A stretch of DNA of 30,409 nt from an uncultured Gemmatimonadota bacterium (GTDB taxonomy: Bacteria; Gemmatimonadota; Gemmatimonadetes; Gemmatimonadales; GWC2-71-9). The translations under genes were made by a program, and so were the position numbers. The notes beneath the pieces are model-generated. The model had not been told where the DNA came from, made no database searches, and worked only from the letters and a program-made list of their open reading frames with translations. Positions 1-8,952 of the stretch are shown here, one piece after another (within the stretch, counting starts at the first letter, position 1; the number at the start of each line of letters is the position of its first letter). The stretch is from NCBI GenBank assembly GCA_937961295.1, contig CALGOK010000156.1:1-30409 (forward strand). The letters are read 5' to 3'.

Positions 1-1194
<1,194 letters not shown>

Positions 1195-1201
1195 GCCGCT
1201 C

Positions 1202-1810
1202 GTGAGCGCGCCGTCGCCCCTGGCGCGCCTCGAGGTGGCGTTCGTCGGCTCGTTCCCCGACCCGCTCCACCCCCTCGACCCGCCCCGCCCCGAATTCGTC
1301 TTCGTCGGTCGCTCCAACGTGGGCAAGTCGTCGCTCCTCAATGCGCTGCTCGGCCGCAAGGACCTCGCGCGCGTCTCCGCGACGCCGGGCAAGACCCAGC
1401 TGCTCAACGTCTACCGGCTGCCGCCGCTCTATTTCATCGACCTCCCCGGCTACGGCTACGCCCGGGCGGGGAAGCAGGAGCGCGCCAGCTACCGCCGGCT
1501 GCTCGAGCGGCTGCTGCGTGACCGCACCACCGTGACCGGGGTGGTATGGTTGCTCGACATCCGCCACCCGCCGTCGGCCGACGACCGCGCGTTCCAGGAG
1601 GTCCTCGCGGCGGCCGGCGTGCCGGTGCTGGCGGTGCTGACCAAGGCCGACAAGCTGACCCGCGCCGCCCGCGCCGAGGCGGTGCGCCAGCGCGCGGCGG
1701 AGCTCGGAATTCCCGAGGACCAGCTCCAGCCGGTCTCGGCCAAGACCCACGATGGCATCGGCGACCTTGGCGAGTCGATCCTCGCCGCAGCCCAGGAGGT
1801 ACCCGCGTGA
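1202..1810 (+). CDS. engB: Ribosome biogenesis GTP-binding protein EngB/YsxC
   Basis: This TRAFAC-class GTPase assists assembly of the large ribosomal subunit. The 202-residue length is normal for the family. It shows G1 GRSNVGKSS (residues 36-44), G2 in ATPGKTQ (60-66), G3 DLPGYGYA (80-87) and G4 TKAD (147-150), with a G5-like VSAKT near the end. The first start codon after clpX is the GTG at 1202. Its stop overlaps the GTG of the following lipoprotein gene by GTGA, so translation is probably coupled. In many bacteria engB follows clpX and lon; here it follows clpX directly and no lon gene is present between them. Confidence 0.95.
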   Translation: MSAPSPLARLEVAFVGSFPDPLHPLDPPRPEFVFVGRSNVGKSSLLNALLGRKDLARVSATPGKTQLLNVYRLPPLYFIDLPGYGYARAGKQERASYRRLLERLLRDRTTVTGVVWLLDIRHPPSADDRAFQEVLAAAGVPVLAVLTKADKLTRAARAEAVRQRAAELGIPEDQLQPVSAKTHDGIGDLGESILAAAQEVPA

Positions 1811-2460
1811 GCCGTCCCCGTCGCCTGCTGGTCGTCATGGCCGTCGTCCTGGCCGCCTGCGGCACCCGCAACGCACCGGCCCAGGGGGTCACCCCCGAGG
1901 CCGACTCGATCGGTGCCGCCATCATCCCGGCCGGGCTCGGGCAGCTCAGCCAGGACGTGATCACCCTGTCGCTGCGGTCGGGAACCATCGAGCTGCGCTT
2001 CACGCCGCTCGACGAGCGGGTGACCCGATTGCTCGCGCCCGACTCCTATCAGGCGCTGCAGGTCCTGCTCACCCGGCAGGCCGCGGCGCTCGACTCGGCC
2101 TACAGCCGGCTCGGCATCCGGACCCCCGGCGTGGCGATGGTGTCGTTCCACGGGCTGGCGCCGAGCAGCCGCTTCGATCCGCAGCTGCTCACGTTGACGG
2201 TCCACAACCAGCAGCTCCGCCCGGCCGGCGTGATTCCGCTCTCGCCGCTGTTCTCGGCGCAGCAACTCGACGCCCGCGACCAGGCGATCGGGTTGTTCAT
2301 CTTCGACGAGGTGATCCCGGTCACCGAGCCGTTCACGCTCAGCTACCTCGACATCCGCAGCGACGATTGGGAACGGCGGTTGACGCGGATGGAACGCGAG
2401 CGGGCGCGCATCAAGGCGAAGAGCGGCGGCGCAGGATCGCCCGAGGAGGGGCTCGACTGA
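1807..2460 (+). CDS. Predicted lipoprotein of unknown function
   Basis: The 217-residue product has a typical lipoprotein signal: basic residues (MSRPRR), a hydrophobic stretch and the lipobox LAAC with Cys18. It is therefore expected to be lipidated and anchored in a membrane facing the periplasm. I do not recognise a domain. The mature part is rich in short beta-like segments (for example TIELRFTPLDERV), and the C-terminal 30 residues are highly charged (ERRLTRMERERARIKAK) and probably helical. The GTG at 1807 overlaps the engB stop (GTGA), and the stop overlaps the next ATG (ATGA), so it sits inside a translationally coupled operon. An earlier in-frame start within engB is possible but would destroy the signal peptide. 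Confidence 0.8.
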   Translation: MSRPRRLLVVMAVVLAACGTRNAPAQGVTPEADSIGAAIIPAGLGQLSQDVITLSLRSGTIELRFTPLDERVTRLLAPDSYQALQVLLTRQAAALDSAYSRLGIRTPGVAMVSFHGLAPSSRFDPQLLTLTVHNQQLRPAGVIPLSPLFSAQQLDARDQAIGLFIFDEVIPVTEPFTLSYLDIRSDDWERRLTRMERERARIKAKSGGAGSPEEGLD

Positions 2461-3302
2461 TGCCGATCTGGCCGCTCAAGCAGCTCGACCGCCCCGAGGA
2501 GATGCGCCAGCTCGGTGACGCGTTCCTCGCCGACCTCGACGCCGCGCTCGATCGCGGCGACGGGCAGTGGCCGGAGGTGGTGCGCGAGACGCTCTTCCGG
2601 CTCGGCTATCCGGGCCAGGGGAGCTGGGCCGAGCGCGCCGCCGACGCCACGCTCCCGGCCGCATCGCGGCTGGCGCTGCTCGCCCTCGATCCCCGCAACG
2701 TGACCCTCGAGCCGGAGTACTACGCCGAGATCGACGGCCCGCGCTTCGCGCGAATCAAGCCGCTCCTGTGGCTGTGGTATTCCTTCGACCGGTTGCCGAT
2801 CGGCGGCCAGCACGTGGCGCTGGGGGTCGAGCTTCGCCGGCTGCTGGCTTCGCGGATCTTCGGGCGGGTGGGCCGCAACTTCAAGTGCTTCCAGCACGTG
2901 GAGTTCTCGTTCGGGTACGACCTGGAGGTGGGCGACGACGTGGTGGTGCACCGCCACGTGCTGCTCGACGATCGCGGCGGGATCACCCTCGGCGACCGGG
3001 TCTCGATCGCCGACTACGCCAACATCTACTCGCACACCCACTCGATCGTCGACCAGAAGGACGTCACGTCGCTCCGCACCGTGCTCGAGGACGACGTCCG
3101 GATCACCTACCACGCCACCGTGCTGGCCGGCGTGCGGGTCGGCCGGAACGGCATGGTCGGCGCCGCCGCTGTGGCCACCAAGGACGTGCGCCCCTATCAC
3201 GTCAACGTCGGGATTCCCGCCAAGAGCGTCCGGGTCAAGCCCAACGCCCCGCCCGAGATGACGCGGACGGCGCGGGTGCCGGACAAGACAGGTGAAGGGT
3301 GA
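2460..3302 (+). CDS. Acyltransferase with left-handed beta-helix (hexapeptide repeat)
   Basis: The 280-residue protein has a helical N-terminal part of about 130 residues. A hexapeptide-repeat region follows at roughly 145-260, with V-x-x-x-x-V/I spacing (LEVGDDVVVHRHVLLDD, ITLGDRVSIADYANI, VLAGVRVGRNGMVGAAAVATKDV). It ends with VGIPAKSV, the pattern seen in maltose/galactoside/serine-type O-acetyltransferases. The His in YSHTHSI is the likely catalytic base by analogy. The family moves an acetyl or other acyl group from CoA to a hydroxyl or amine; the substrate here is unknown. The ATG overlaps the upstream stop. The last residues (KTGEG) are coded by the first heptamer units of the adjacent repeat array, and the stop codon TGA itself lies in that array. 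Confidence 0.85.
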   Translation: MPIWPLKQLDRPEEMRQLGDAFLADLDAALDRGDGQWPEVVRETLFRLGYPGQGSWAERAADATLPAASRLALLALDPRNVTLEPEYYAEIDGPRFARIKPLLWLWYSFDRLPIGGQHVALGVELRRLLASRIFGRVGRNFKCFQHVEFSFGYDLEVGDDVVVHRHVLLDDRGGITLGDRVSIADYANIYSHTHSIVDQKDVTSLRTVLEDDVRITYHATVLAGVRVGRNGMVGAAAVATKDVRPYHVNVGIPAKSVRVKPNAPPEMTRTARVPDKTGEG

Positions 3303-3366
3303 AGGGTGAAGGGTGATGGGTGATGGGTGAAGGGGCGCGCGCTCCCCTTCACCCTTCACCCTTCAC
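3291..3366. repeat. Heptamer-array hairpin, GGTGAAG type (copy A)
   Basis: Six tandem 7-bp units (GGTGAAG x3, GGTGATG x2, GGTGAAG) run from 3291 to 3332. They face an inverted array of three units on the other side of a short GC loop (3344-3366). The inner arms GGTGAAGGGG (3326-3335) and CCCCTTCACC (3344-3353) are perfectly complementary, and the stem can extend outward with few mismatches. The left arm overlaps the stop of the acyltransferase gene. Confidence 0.9.
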
Positions 3367-3380
3367 GCCTAGCTCCTCAT

Positions 3381-3409
3381 CGGCCTCCCCATCGGAGGCC
3401 GCTTTGTTT
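3381..3409 (+). terminator. Rho-independent terminator after the clpX-engB operon
   Basis: A perfect 8-bp stem, CGGCCTCC (3381-3388) with GGAGGCCG (3394-3401), has a 5-base loop and is followed by CTTTGTTT. It stands 79 bases after the acyltransferase stop and ahead of the TonB-receptor gene, so it should end the first operon. Confidence 0.8.
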
Positions 3410-3433
3410 CGTGACACTCCCGTTGCCGTTCCC

Positions 3434-3449
3434 GTGACGCATCCGTCAC
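3434..3449. promoter_or_regulatory. Inverted repeat upstream of the TonB-dependent receptor
   Basis: GTGACG-CATC-CGTCAC is a perfect 6-bp inverted repeat about 90 bases before the receptor start. It could be an operator or a short leader hairpin. I found no convincing -35/-10 pair beside it, so its role is a guess. Confidence 0.35.
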
Positions 3450-3536
3450 CCGTTCGCGCGATTGTCGGGGCGACTTGACGGGATGCCGCGCGACGGGCGC
3501 ACGGCACCCGCCTCCCTTCATGGACAGGTGGACGCG

Positions 3537-6287
3537 ATGATGCTGGCAATTCGGCGGATCGCGCTGGGATGCGCCGCGCTGCTGGCGACCCCGGCGCTGG
3601 CAGGGGCCCAGGGCACCGGCCGGCTGGTCGGCACCGTGATCGATGCCCAAGCCGGCGCGCCGATCGGCGGCGCGCGGGTGGAGCTGGTCGGCACAACTGT
3701 TCGGACGACTACAACGGTCGACGGCCGGTACCTGCTCGCAACCGTGCCGGCCGGCGGCCACACACTGCGAGTGACGATGATCGGTTACACGCCCAAGAGC
3801 GTCACCGGCGTCACCGTGGCGGATGGCGGGGTGAGCGAGATCGACGTCACCCTCACCGGCACCGTGGTCGAGATCCAGGAGATCACCGTGACCGCCTCGG
3901 CCGAACGCGGATCGGTGAGCGCCGCACTCGACGAGCAGCGCAACTCGGTGGCGATCGTCAACGCAATCTCGGCCGAGCAGATCGCCCGCTCCCCCGATGG
4001 CGACGCCGCTGCCGCGGTGCAGCGGGTGAGCGGCGCCACCGTGCAGGACGGCAGGTATGTCTCCGTGCGCGGACTCGGCGATCGCTACACCCAGGCCGCC
4101 CTCAACGGCGCCCGAATCCCTTCGCCGGAGCCCGAGAAGAAGGTGGTGCCGCTCGACCTCTTCCCCGCGTCGCTGCTGTCGGCGATCACCACCGCCAAGA
4201 CCTTCACCCCCGACCAGCCGGGCGACTTCTCCGGGGCGTCGGTGAACATCCGGACCCGCGAGTTCCCGGGGCGCACGTTCGTGTCGATGTCGCTCTCCAC
4301 GGGCTACAACAGCGCGGTGACCGGAAGGGAGTTCGGCTTCGCCCCCAGCGTCTCCGGCGACTGGCTGGCGCTCGGCGCCACCGACCGGGCGCTCCCGAGC
4401 CAGTTCGACCAGACCGACTTCGGCCAGGTGCTGCCGCAGGGACAGGTGAACGGCCTGATCAACTCGCTGCGAAACATCTGGTCGGCAAATGCCACCAGCG
4501 CCCGACCCAACGGATCGTTCGGCATCGCGATGGGCGGCAACCTGCCCACCGGCGGGACGGGCCTGAACTACGTGTTGAGCAGCACGTACTCCAACAACAT
4601 GGAGGCGCGGGTCGACGAGGTCCGGGCACTGGCCGCGCCGATCTCGGGAAGCGAGGCCGAGGAGATCGACCGGTTCGAGGGCACCACGGCGCGCAACAGC
4701 GTGCTGTGGGGCGGCATCGCCAATTTCTCGACCGCGATCGGCAGCCATACGAAGGTGTCGCTCAACAACACCTACAACCGCACCATGGACAACGAGGGAC
4801 GCTTCGAGACCGGGGTCTCGGAAAACCTCGCGCTGCCGCTGGAGATCCAGCGGCTCCGCTACGTCGAGCGGCGGATCTACTCCTCCCAGCTCGGTCTGCA
4901 CCACGAGCTCGGCGGCGGACGGGTCGGGATCGACTGGGGCGCCACCGTGTCGGGCGTGTCGCGGCAGGAGCCCGACCGCTCCGAGGTGGTCTACACCCGC
5001 ACCGGCGGCGGCGCGCCGACTTGGCTGGGCTTCTCCAACGAGGCGGCCGTGCGCACCTTCGGCGCGCTCGAGGAGCGGGCCATCGAGGGCAACCTCGACC
5101 TGCAGTTCAACCTCGGCGGCATCGGCGTCGGCCGGGTGATCCGGGTGGGCGGCCTCGCCCGGCGGGTCGAGCGCGACGCCGAGAACCGCGTCTACTCGAT
5201 CTCGCTCAACCGGACCCTGCCCGAGGGCGCCGGCGCGATGTCACCTGAGGAGATCTTCGGCACGTTCGCCACCGGCGAGAACGACTTCTTCCGGGTCACC
5301 CCGCTGGGCGCCGGGGGCTCCTACACCGCCGAGGACCGGCTCCTGGCCGGCTACGCGATGGCGGTGCTGCCCCTGACCCCGTCCATCGAGGCGGTGGTCG
5401 GCGCGCGGGTGGAGCACTCCCGGGTGGAGGTCGCCTCGCTCTCGACCGCGATGCAGCCGTCGCTGGCCACGCCCGAGTTCACCGATGTGCTCCCCAGCAT
5501 GGCCCTCACCTGGCGCACCAGCGGCAACACCAATATCCGGCTCTCGGCCACCCAGACCCTGTCGCGCCCGGAGTACCGCGAGCTCTCGCCGATCCTGTTC
5601 CGCGAGGTGATCGGCGGCGACAACGTCCGCGGGAACCCCGACCTCGGGCGGACGCTGATCCAGAACTACGACCTGCGCTGGGAGCACTACCCCAACCGCG
5701 GCGAGATCGTCAGCGTGGCGCTGTTCGCCAAGCGGTTCGACAAGCCGATCGAGCGAGTGTACCAGGGCACGTCGGGCACCCGGATCATCACCTACGTGAA
5801 CGCCCGGGGCGCCGACAACTACGGCATCGAGCTCGAGGGTCGCAAGGCGCTCGGCTTCCTCGCCGAGGGGCTCCGGCAGCTCAGCGTCTTCGCCAACGCC
5901 ACGATCATGCACTCGGAGATCGAGATCGATCCCGACGCCGGCGCGGTGACCAACGCGAACCGCAAGATGGTCGGCCAGGCGCCTTACGTGGTGAACGCCG
6001 GCCTGGCGTGGACCCACCCCACCGCCGATGCCTCGGCCACGGTGCTCTTCAACCGGGTGGGCGAGCGGATCGTCGAGGCAGGGGAGTCGCCACTCCCCGA
6101 CGTGGTGGAGCGTCCGCGCAACGTGGTGGACGCGTCGCTCCGATTCCCGCTCTTGGGGACGCTGAGCGGCCGGTTCGACGCCAAGAACCTGCTCGACGCC
6201 GATTACGTGATCGCGCAGGGCGGCGTGACCCGCGAGTCGTACCGCGCCGGCCGGGTGTTCTCGATCGGATTCAGCTGGAAGCAGTGA
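3537..6287 (+). CDS. TonB-dependent outer-membrane receptor with N-terminal carboxypeptidase-regulatory-like domain
   Basis: The protein is predicted to take up a specific substrate across the outer membrane using energy from TonB-ExbBD. The ATG at 3537 was chosen because AGGTGG stands six bases before it and because it gives a clean signal peptide (MMLAIRRIALGCAALLATPA, cut after AGA), leaving 916 residues. After the signal comes a carboxypeptidase-regulatory-like beta-sandwich (about 28-117: VGTVIDAQAGAPIGGARV, DGRYLLATVPAG), a possible TonB box in EITVTA, the plug domain (about 133-240, with VSVRGLGDRYTQAALNGARI) and a 22-strand-type barrel ending in an aromatic-rich FSIGFSWKQ. The motif SRPEYRELSP in the barrel is typical of this receptor class. 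The substrate cannot be told from the sequence. The following gene, a secreted lipoprotein, is probably its partner. Confidence 0.93.
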   Translation: MMLAIRRIALGCAALLATPALAGAQGTGRLVGTVIDAQAGAPIGGARVELVGTTVRTTTTVDGRYLLATVPAGGHTLRVTMIGYTPKSVTGVTVADGGVSEIDVTLTGTVVEIQEITVTASAERGSVSAALDEQRNSVAIVNAISAEQIARSPDGDAAAAVQRVSGATVQDGRYVSVRGLGDRYTQAALNGARIPSPEPEKKVVPLDLFPASLLSAITTAKTFTPDQPGDFSGASVNIRTREFPGRTFVSMSLSTGYNSAVTGREFGFAPSVSGDWLALGATDRALPSQFDQTDFGQVLPQGQVNGLINSLRNIWSANATSARPNGSFGIAMGGNLPTGGTGLNYVLSSTYSNNMEARVDEVRALAAPISGSEAEEIDRFEGTTARNSVLWGGIANFSTAIGSHTKVSLNNTYNRTMDNEGRFETGVSENLALPLEIQRLRYVERRIYSSQLGLHHELGGGRVGIDWGATVSGVSRQEPDRSEVVYTRTGGGAPTWLGFSNEAAVRTFGALEERAIEGNLDLQFNLGGIGVGRVIRVGGLARRVERDAENRVYSISLNRTLPEGAGAMSPEEIFGTFATGENDFFRVTPLGAGGSYTAEDRLLAGYAMAVLPLTPSIEAVVGARVEHSRVEVASLSTAMQPSLATPEFTDVLPSMALTWRTSGNTNIRLSATQTLSRPEYRELSPILFREVIGGDNVRGNPDLGRTLIQNYDLRWEHYPNRGEIVSVALFAKRFDKPIERVYQGTSGTRIITYVNARGADNYGIELEGRKALGFLAEGLRQLSVFANATIMHSEIEIDPDAGAVTNANRKMVGQAPYVVNAGLAWTHPTADASATVLFNRVGERIVEAGESPLPDVVERPRNVVDASLRFPLLGTLSGRFDAKNLLDADYVIAQGGVTRESYRAGRVFSIGFSWKQ

Positions 6288-6327
6288 CCCGACCCGGGGC
6301 GTGACCGAACGGTTACGCCGCCGTGTC

Positions 6328-6376
6328 CGAACGCCGACACGCTGCGCCTTGATTTGGCGCCGTGTGTCGGCGTTCG
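6328..6376 (+). promoter_or_regulatory. Strong hairpin between receptor and lipoprotein genes
   Basis: CGAACGCCGACAC (6328-6340) and GTGTCGGCGTTCG (6364-6376) form a perfect 13-bp stem. GCGCC (6344-6348) and GGCGC (6356-6360) continue it inside, leaving a 7-base loop TTGATTT. No T-run follows, so it is not a textbook terminator. It may set the expression ratio of the two genes by attenuation or by protecting mRNA ends. Confidence 0.7.
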
Positions 6377-6423
6377 CCGTTCACGTCGTGGCAGTTCACT
6401 TCACCTCTGAGAGGACATTGAGG

Positions 6424-8118
6424 ATGCGCTTCGGACTTGGAATCTTCACGCGAACGGTGCTGATGGCCGGCGTCGTGCTCGTCGGCGCCTGCTCGGACGA
6501 ACCGACCGGGGGCGGCGGCGGCAACGAGAACCCGGCGCCGACCGGCCTGGCCGCGGCGGCCACCGGGACGGCAACCATCAACCTGACCTGGGCCGCCCCG
6601 GCCACCGCGGTGACCCAGTTCGTCCTCCAGCGCTCCACCGGGGCGGGCGCGTTCGCCGAGATCACCCGCCCCGCGGCCGGAGCGACGACGTTCATCGATG
6701 CCGGCCTGACGCCGAACACCCAGTACACCTACCGCCTCGCCGCGGTGCGCAACGGCGCCACCTCCGCATTCTCGCCGACGGCGCAGGCGACCACCGACGA
6801 CGTGCCGCCGCCGTCGAACACGGTGGAGGTCACCGCGAACATCACCACGAACACCACGTGGACCAGGGACAAGACCTGGATCCTCAAGGGCTTCATCAAG
6901 GTCGCCAACGGCGCCACGCTGACCATTCAGCCCGGCACCAGGATCGTCGGCGACTTCGAGACCCTCGGCGCCTCGCTCTTCGTGCTCCGTGGCGCCCGAC
7001 TGGTGGCCAACGGCACCGCCGCCGAGCCGATCGTGTTCACCTCCCAGCGGGTGGCCGGCATGCGGCAGCCCGGCGACTGGGGCGGCCTGATCATCGTCGG
7101 CAACGCGCGCATCAACCGCTCGGGCACGGTGAACATCGAGGGCACCGGCACCAACGCCGACAACCCGCTGGTGCCCTACTCGGGCGGCGACAACGACTTC
7201 GACAACAGCGGCACCCTGCGCTACGTCCGGGTCGAGTACGCCGGCTACGCGCCGGCGCAAGATGCCGAGCTGAACTCGTTCACCATCGCGGCGGTCGGCT
7301 CGCAGACCACGCTCGAGTACCTGCAGGCGCTCAACGGCCTCGACGACCACTTCGAGTTCTTCGGGGGCAACGTCGACGGCAAGTACTTCGTGTCCTACGA
7401 GTCTGGCGACGACCATTTCGACATGTCCGAGGGATACCGCGGCCGCCTCCAGTTCCTGATCGCGTACCAGAGCAAGGTGCTGGTGCCGCGCGCGCAGGCG
7501 GGCGGCGTCTCCAGCGACCCACAGGGAATCGAGAACGACGGTTGCGGCTCCAACGCGGGCGGCGGCTGCGACCTCGGCTACAACTCCACCCCGCTCACCA
7601 TTCCGGTGGTCGCCAACTTCACTTTGGTCGGCACCGGTCCGGGCGTGGTCGGCACCGGCGGCGGCTACGGCATGGTCCTCCGCCGCGGCGTCGGCGGGCA
7701 CTACGTCAACGGCATCCTCGCCCGCTGGCCCAATGCGGCCATCGGCTACCGCGACGCCCAGACCAAGCAGCGCGAGAACGAAGGCCTCTTCTCGCTGCAG
7801 GGGATCTACGTGGCCGAGACGGCCACCCTGTTCCAGGCCGGGCAGCAGACCTACGGCCAGCCGGGAAACCTCGAGCACGCGGCAGGCACCACGGCGGCGT
7901 CGCTGTTCACCGCGCTGCCGGGGAACCCCTCCGCGGCCGCCGACTTCGACTGGTCGCTCGCGGCCGGCGTGGCCCCGGCCACCGGCGGCGTGGCCGCCTT
8001 CGCCGGCGACCTCGCCAACCGCGCGGCACCGTTCGTGACCGCCACCACGTACCGCGGCGCCGCGCAGCCCGGCGGCACCAAGTGGTGGGCCGGGTGGACG
8101 GAGTATTCGGACAACTAG
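6424..8118 (+). CDS. Large secreted lipoprotein with fibronectin type III-like domain, partner of the TonB receptor
   Basis: The 564-residue product begins with a lipoprotein signal (lipobox VGAC, Cys23) followed by a Gly-rich linker. A fibronectin type III-like module covers about residues 37-120 (PTGLAAAATGTATINLTWAAP, then TPNTQYTYRLAAV). The remaining 430 residues are beta-rich with repeated solenoid-like signatures (GATLTIQPGTRI, EPIVFTSQR, GDWGGLIIVGNARI, TLRYVRVEYAG), suggesting a right-handed beta-helix; two cysteines lie close together in DGCGSNAGGGCD. Proteins of this pattern occur beside TonB-dependent receptors in Bacteroidota and proteobacteria, but their ligand is unknown to me. 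ATG 6424 is preceded by GAGAGGA and GAGG. Its stop touches the first unit of the heptamer array that follows. Confidence 0.85.
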   Translation: MRFGLGIFTRTVLMAGVVLVGACSDEPTGGGGGNENPAPTGLAAAATGTATINLTWAAPATAVTQFVLQRSTGAGAFAEITRPAAGATTFIDAGLTPNTQYTYRLAAVRNGATSAFSPTAQATTDDVPPPSNTVEVTANITTNTTWTRDKTWILKGFIKVANGATLTIQPGTRIVGDFETLGASLFVLRGARLVANGTAAEPIVFTSQRVAGMRQPGDWGGLIIVGNARINRSGTVNIEGTGTNADNPLVPYSGGDNDFDNSGTLRYVRVEYAGYAPAQDAELNSFTIAAVGSQTTLEYLQALNGLDDHFEFFGGNVDGKYFVSYESGDDHFDMSEGYRGRLQFLIAYQSKVLVPRAQAGGVSSDPQGIENDGCGSNAGGGCDLGYNSTPLTIPVVANFTLVGTGPGVVGTGGGYGMVLRRGVGGHYVNGILARWPNAAIGYRDAQTKQRENEGLFSLQGIYVAETATLFQAGQQTYGQPGNLEHAAGTTAASLFTALPGNPSAAADFDWSLAAGVAPATGGVAAFAGDLANRAAPFVTATTYRGAAQPGGTKWWAGWTEYSDN

Positions 8119-8206
8119 GTGAAGGGTGAAGGGTGAAGAGTGAAGGGGAGGGCAACTCCGCGTGGAGCTGCCTTCCCCTTCACCCTTCACCCTTTACGCT
8201 TCACCA
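8118..8206. repeat. Heptamer-array hairpin, GGTGAAG type (copy B)
   Basis: Four tandem units (GGTGAAG x3, AGTGAAG, 8118-8145) face inverted units CTTCACC, CTTCACC, CTTTACG, CTTCACC (to 8206). The arms enclose a further small hairpin, GGCA-A-CTCC / GGAG-C-TGCC (8151-8172). The first unit begins on the last base of the upstream stop codon. The array ends a few bases before the Shine-Dalgarno of the next gene. Confidence 0.9.
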
Positions 8207-8224
8207 GCACACAAGGAGTGGCGC

Positions 8225-8833
8225 GTGAAACAGTACCTGCTGTTCGTTGTGATCGCCGTGGCACTCGGATGCGTGTCCGCCGAGAGCGCGGTGTACGACC
8301 CGGAACGTCCCTGGCGCCAGCCGGGCGACGTGATCGACTCGATCCTGCCGATGGAGGAGTACGAGCGGCGCTTCCGAGAGGGACTCCCGCGGGCCACGAG
8401 GCTCACCGGCGGCGCGAGCGACCGCGAGACGCTGGTGCGGGAGTTCCTCACCGCCGTGAGCCGGGGCGACTCGGTGGCGCTCGGCACAATGGCGGTCACC
8501 CGGGCCGAGTTCGCGTGGCTGGTGTTCCCGCACCACCTCTACCGCGGCGCGCCGTACGAGCTCGATCCCGCGATCGTCTGGCTGCAGGTTCAGGCCGGGA
8601 GTGCCAAGGGCCAGGCGCGGTTGCTCGAGCGGATGAGCGGCACACCGCTCGCCTTTGGCGGGCTCGACTGCGAACGCGACACCCTGCAGGTGACCGATGG
8701 AACGCTCCGGATGTGGGGACCCTGCCGGGTGCGCTACCGCACGCCCGACAGCACCCTCGAGCGGCGGCTGTTCGGCACCATGGTCGAGCGAGACGGGGTG
8801 GTGAAGTTCCTGGGGTACGGGCACGACTTCTGA
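8225..8833 (+). CDS. Predicted lipoprotein of unknown function
   Basis: The product has 202 residues with a lipoprotein signal (MKQYLLFVVIAVALGC, Cys16). The GTG at 8225 is supported by AAGGAG at 8213-8218. The mature protein has no domain I can name. A stretch from about residue 60 (SDRETLVREFLTAVSRGDSVALGTMAVTRAEFAWLVFP) resembles the helix-then-sheet start of small NTF2-like or ketosteroid-isomerase-like folds, which is only a weak suggestion. Two cysteines, in GLDCER and GPCRVR, could form a disulfide. It is separated from the upstream lipoprotein by a heptamer hairpin, so expression may be partly independent. It is convergent with the Nudix gene. Confidence 0.8.
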   Translation: MKQYLLFVVIAVALGCVSAESAVYDPERPWRQPGDVIDSILPMEEYERRFREGLPRATRLTGGASDRETLVREFLTAVSRGDSVALGTMAVTRAEFAWLVFPHHLYRGAPYELDPAIVWLQVQAGSAKGQARLLERMSGTPLAFGGLDCERDTLQVTDGTLRMWGPCRVRYRTPDSTLERRLFGTMVERDGVVKFLGYGHDF

Positions 8834-8867
8834 CAGCGAGAAGTGAGGAGTGCGTCCTGAGAAGTGA

Positions 8868-8936
8868 GGGTGACGGGTGACGAGTGACAGGTAACGGGGG
8901 ACGGGGGAGCAGCCTCGTCCCCCGTCCCCCGTTGCC
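8868..8936. repeat. Heptamer-array hairpin, GGGTGAC/GGGGGAC type (copy C), likely bidirectional terminator
   Basis: Six 7-bp units run from 8868 to 8909: GGGTGAC, GGGTGAC, GAGTGAC, AGGTAAC, GGGGGAC, GGGGGAG. The arms 8893-8908 and 8918-8933 form a perfect 16-bp stem (AACGGGGGACGGGGGA and its complement) with a 9-base loop. It lies between convergent genes (lipoprotein on plus, Nudix on minus). Confidence 0.85.
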
Positions 8937-8952
8937 CGAAACCTCGTTCCGC

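Noticed and set aside
3291..3366. Tandem repeat array as a possible CRISPR
   Set aside because: The units are 7 bp with no spacers, and no cas genes are present.
3369..4904. A 511-codon minus-strand open frame
   Set aside because: It is antisense to the TonB-dependent receptor, which has signal peptide, plug and barrel in order.
8140..8880. A 246-codon plus-strand open frame overlapping the 8225 lipoprotein
   Set aside because: It begins inside the repeat hairpin and lacks the signal peptide. The alternative frame has a Shine-Dalgarno and a lipobox.
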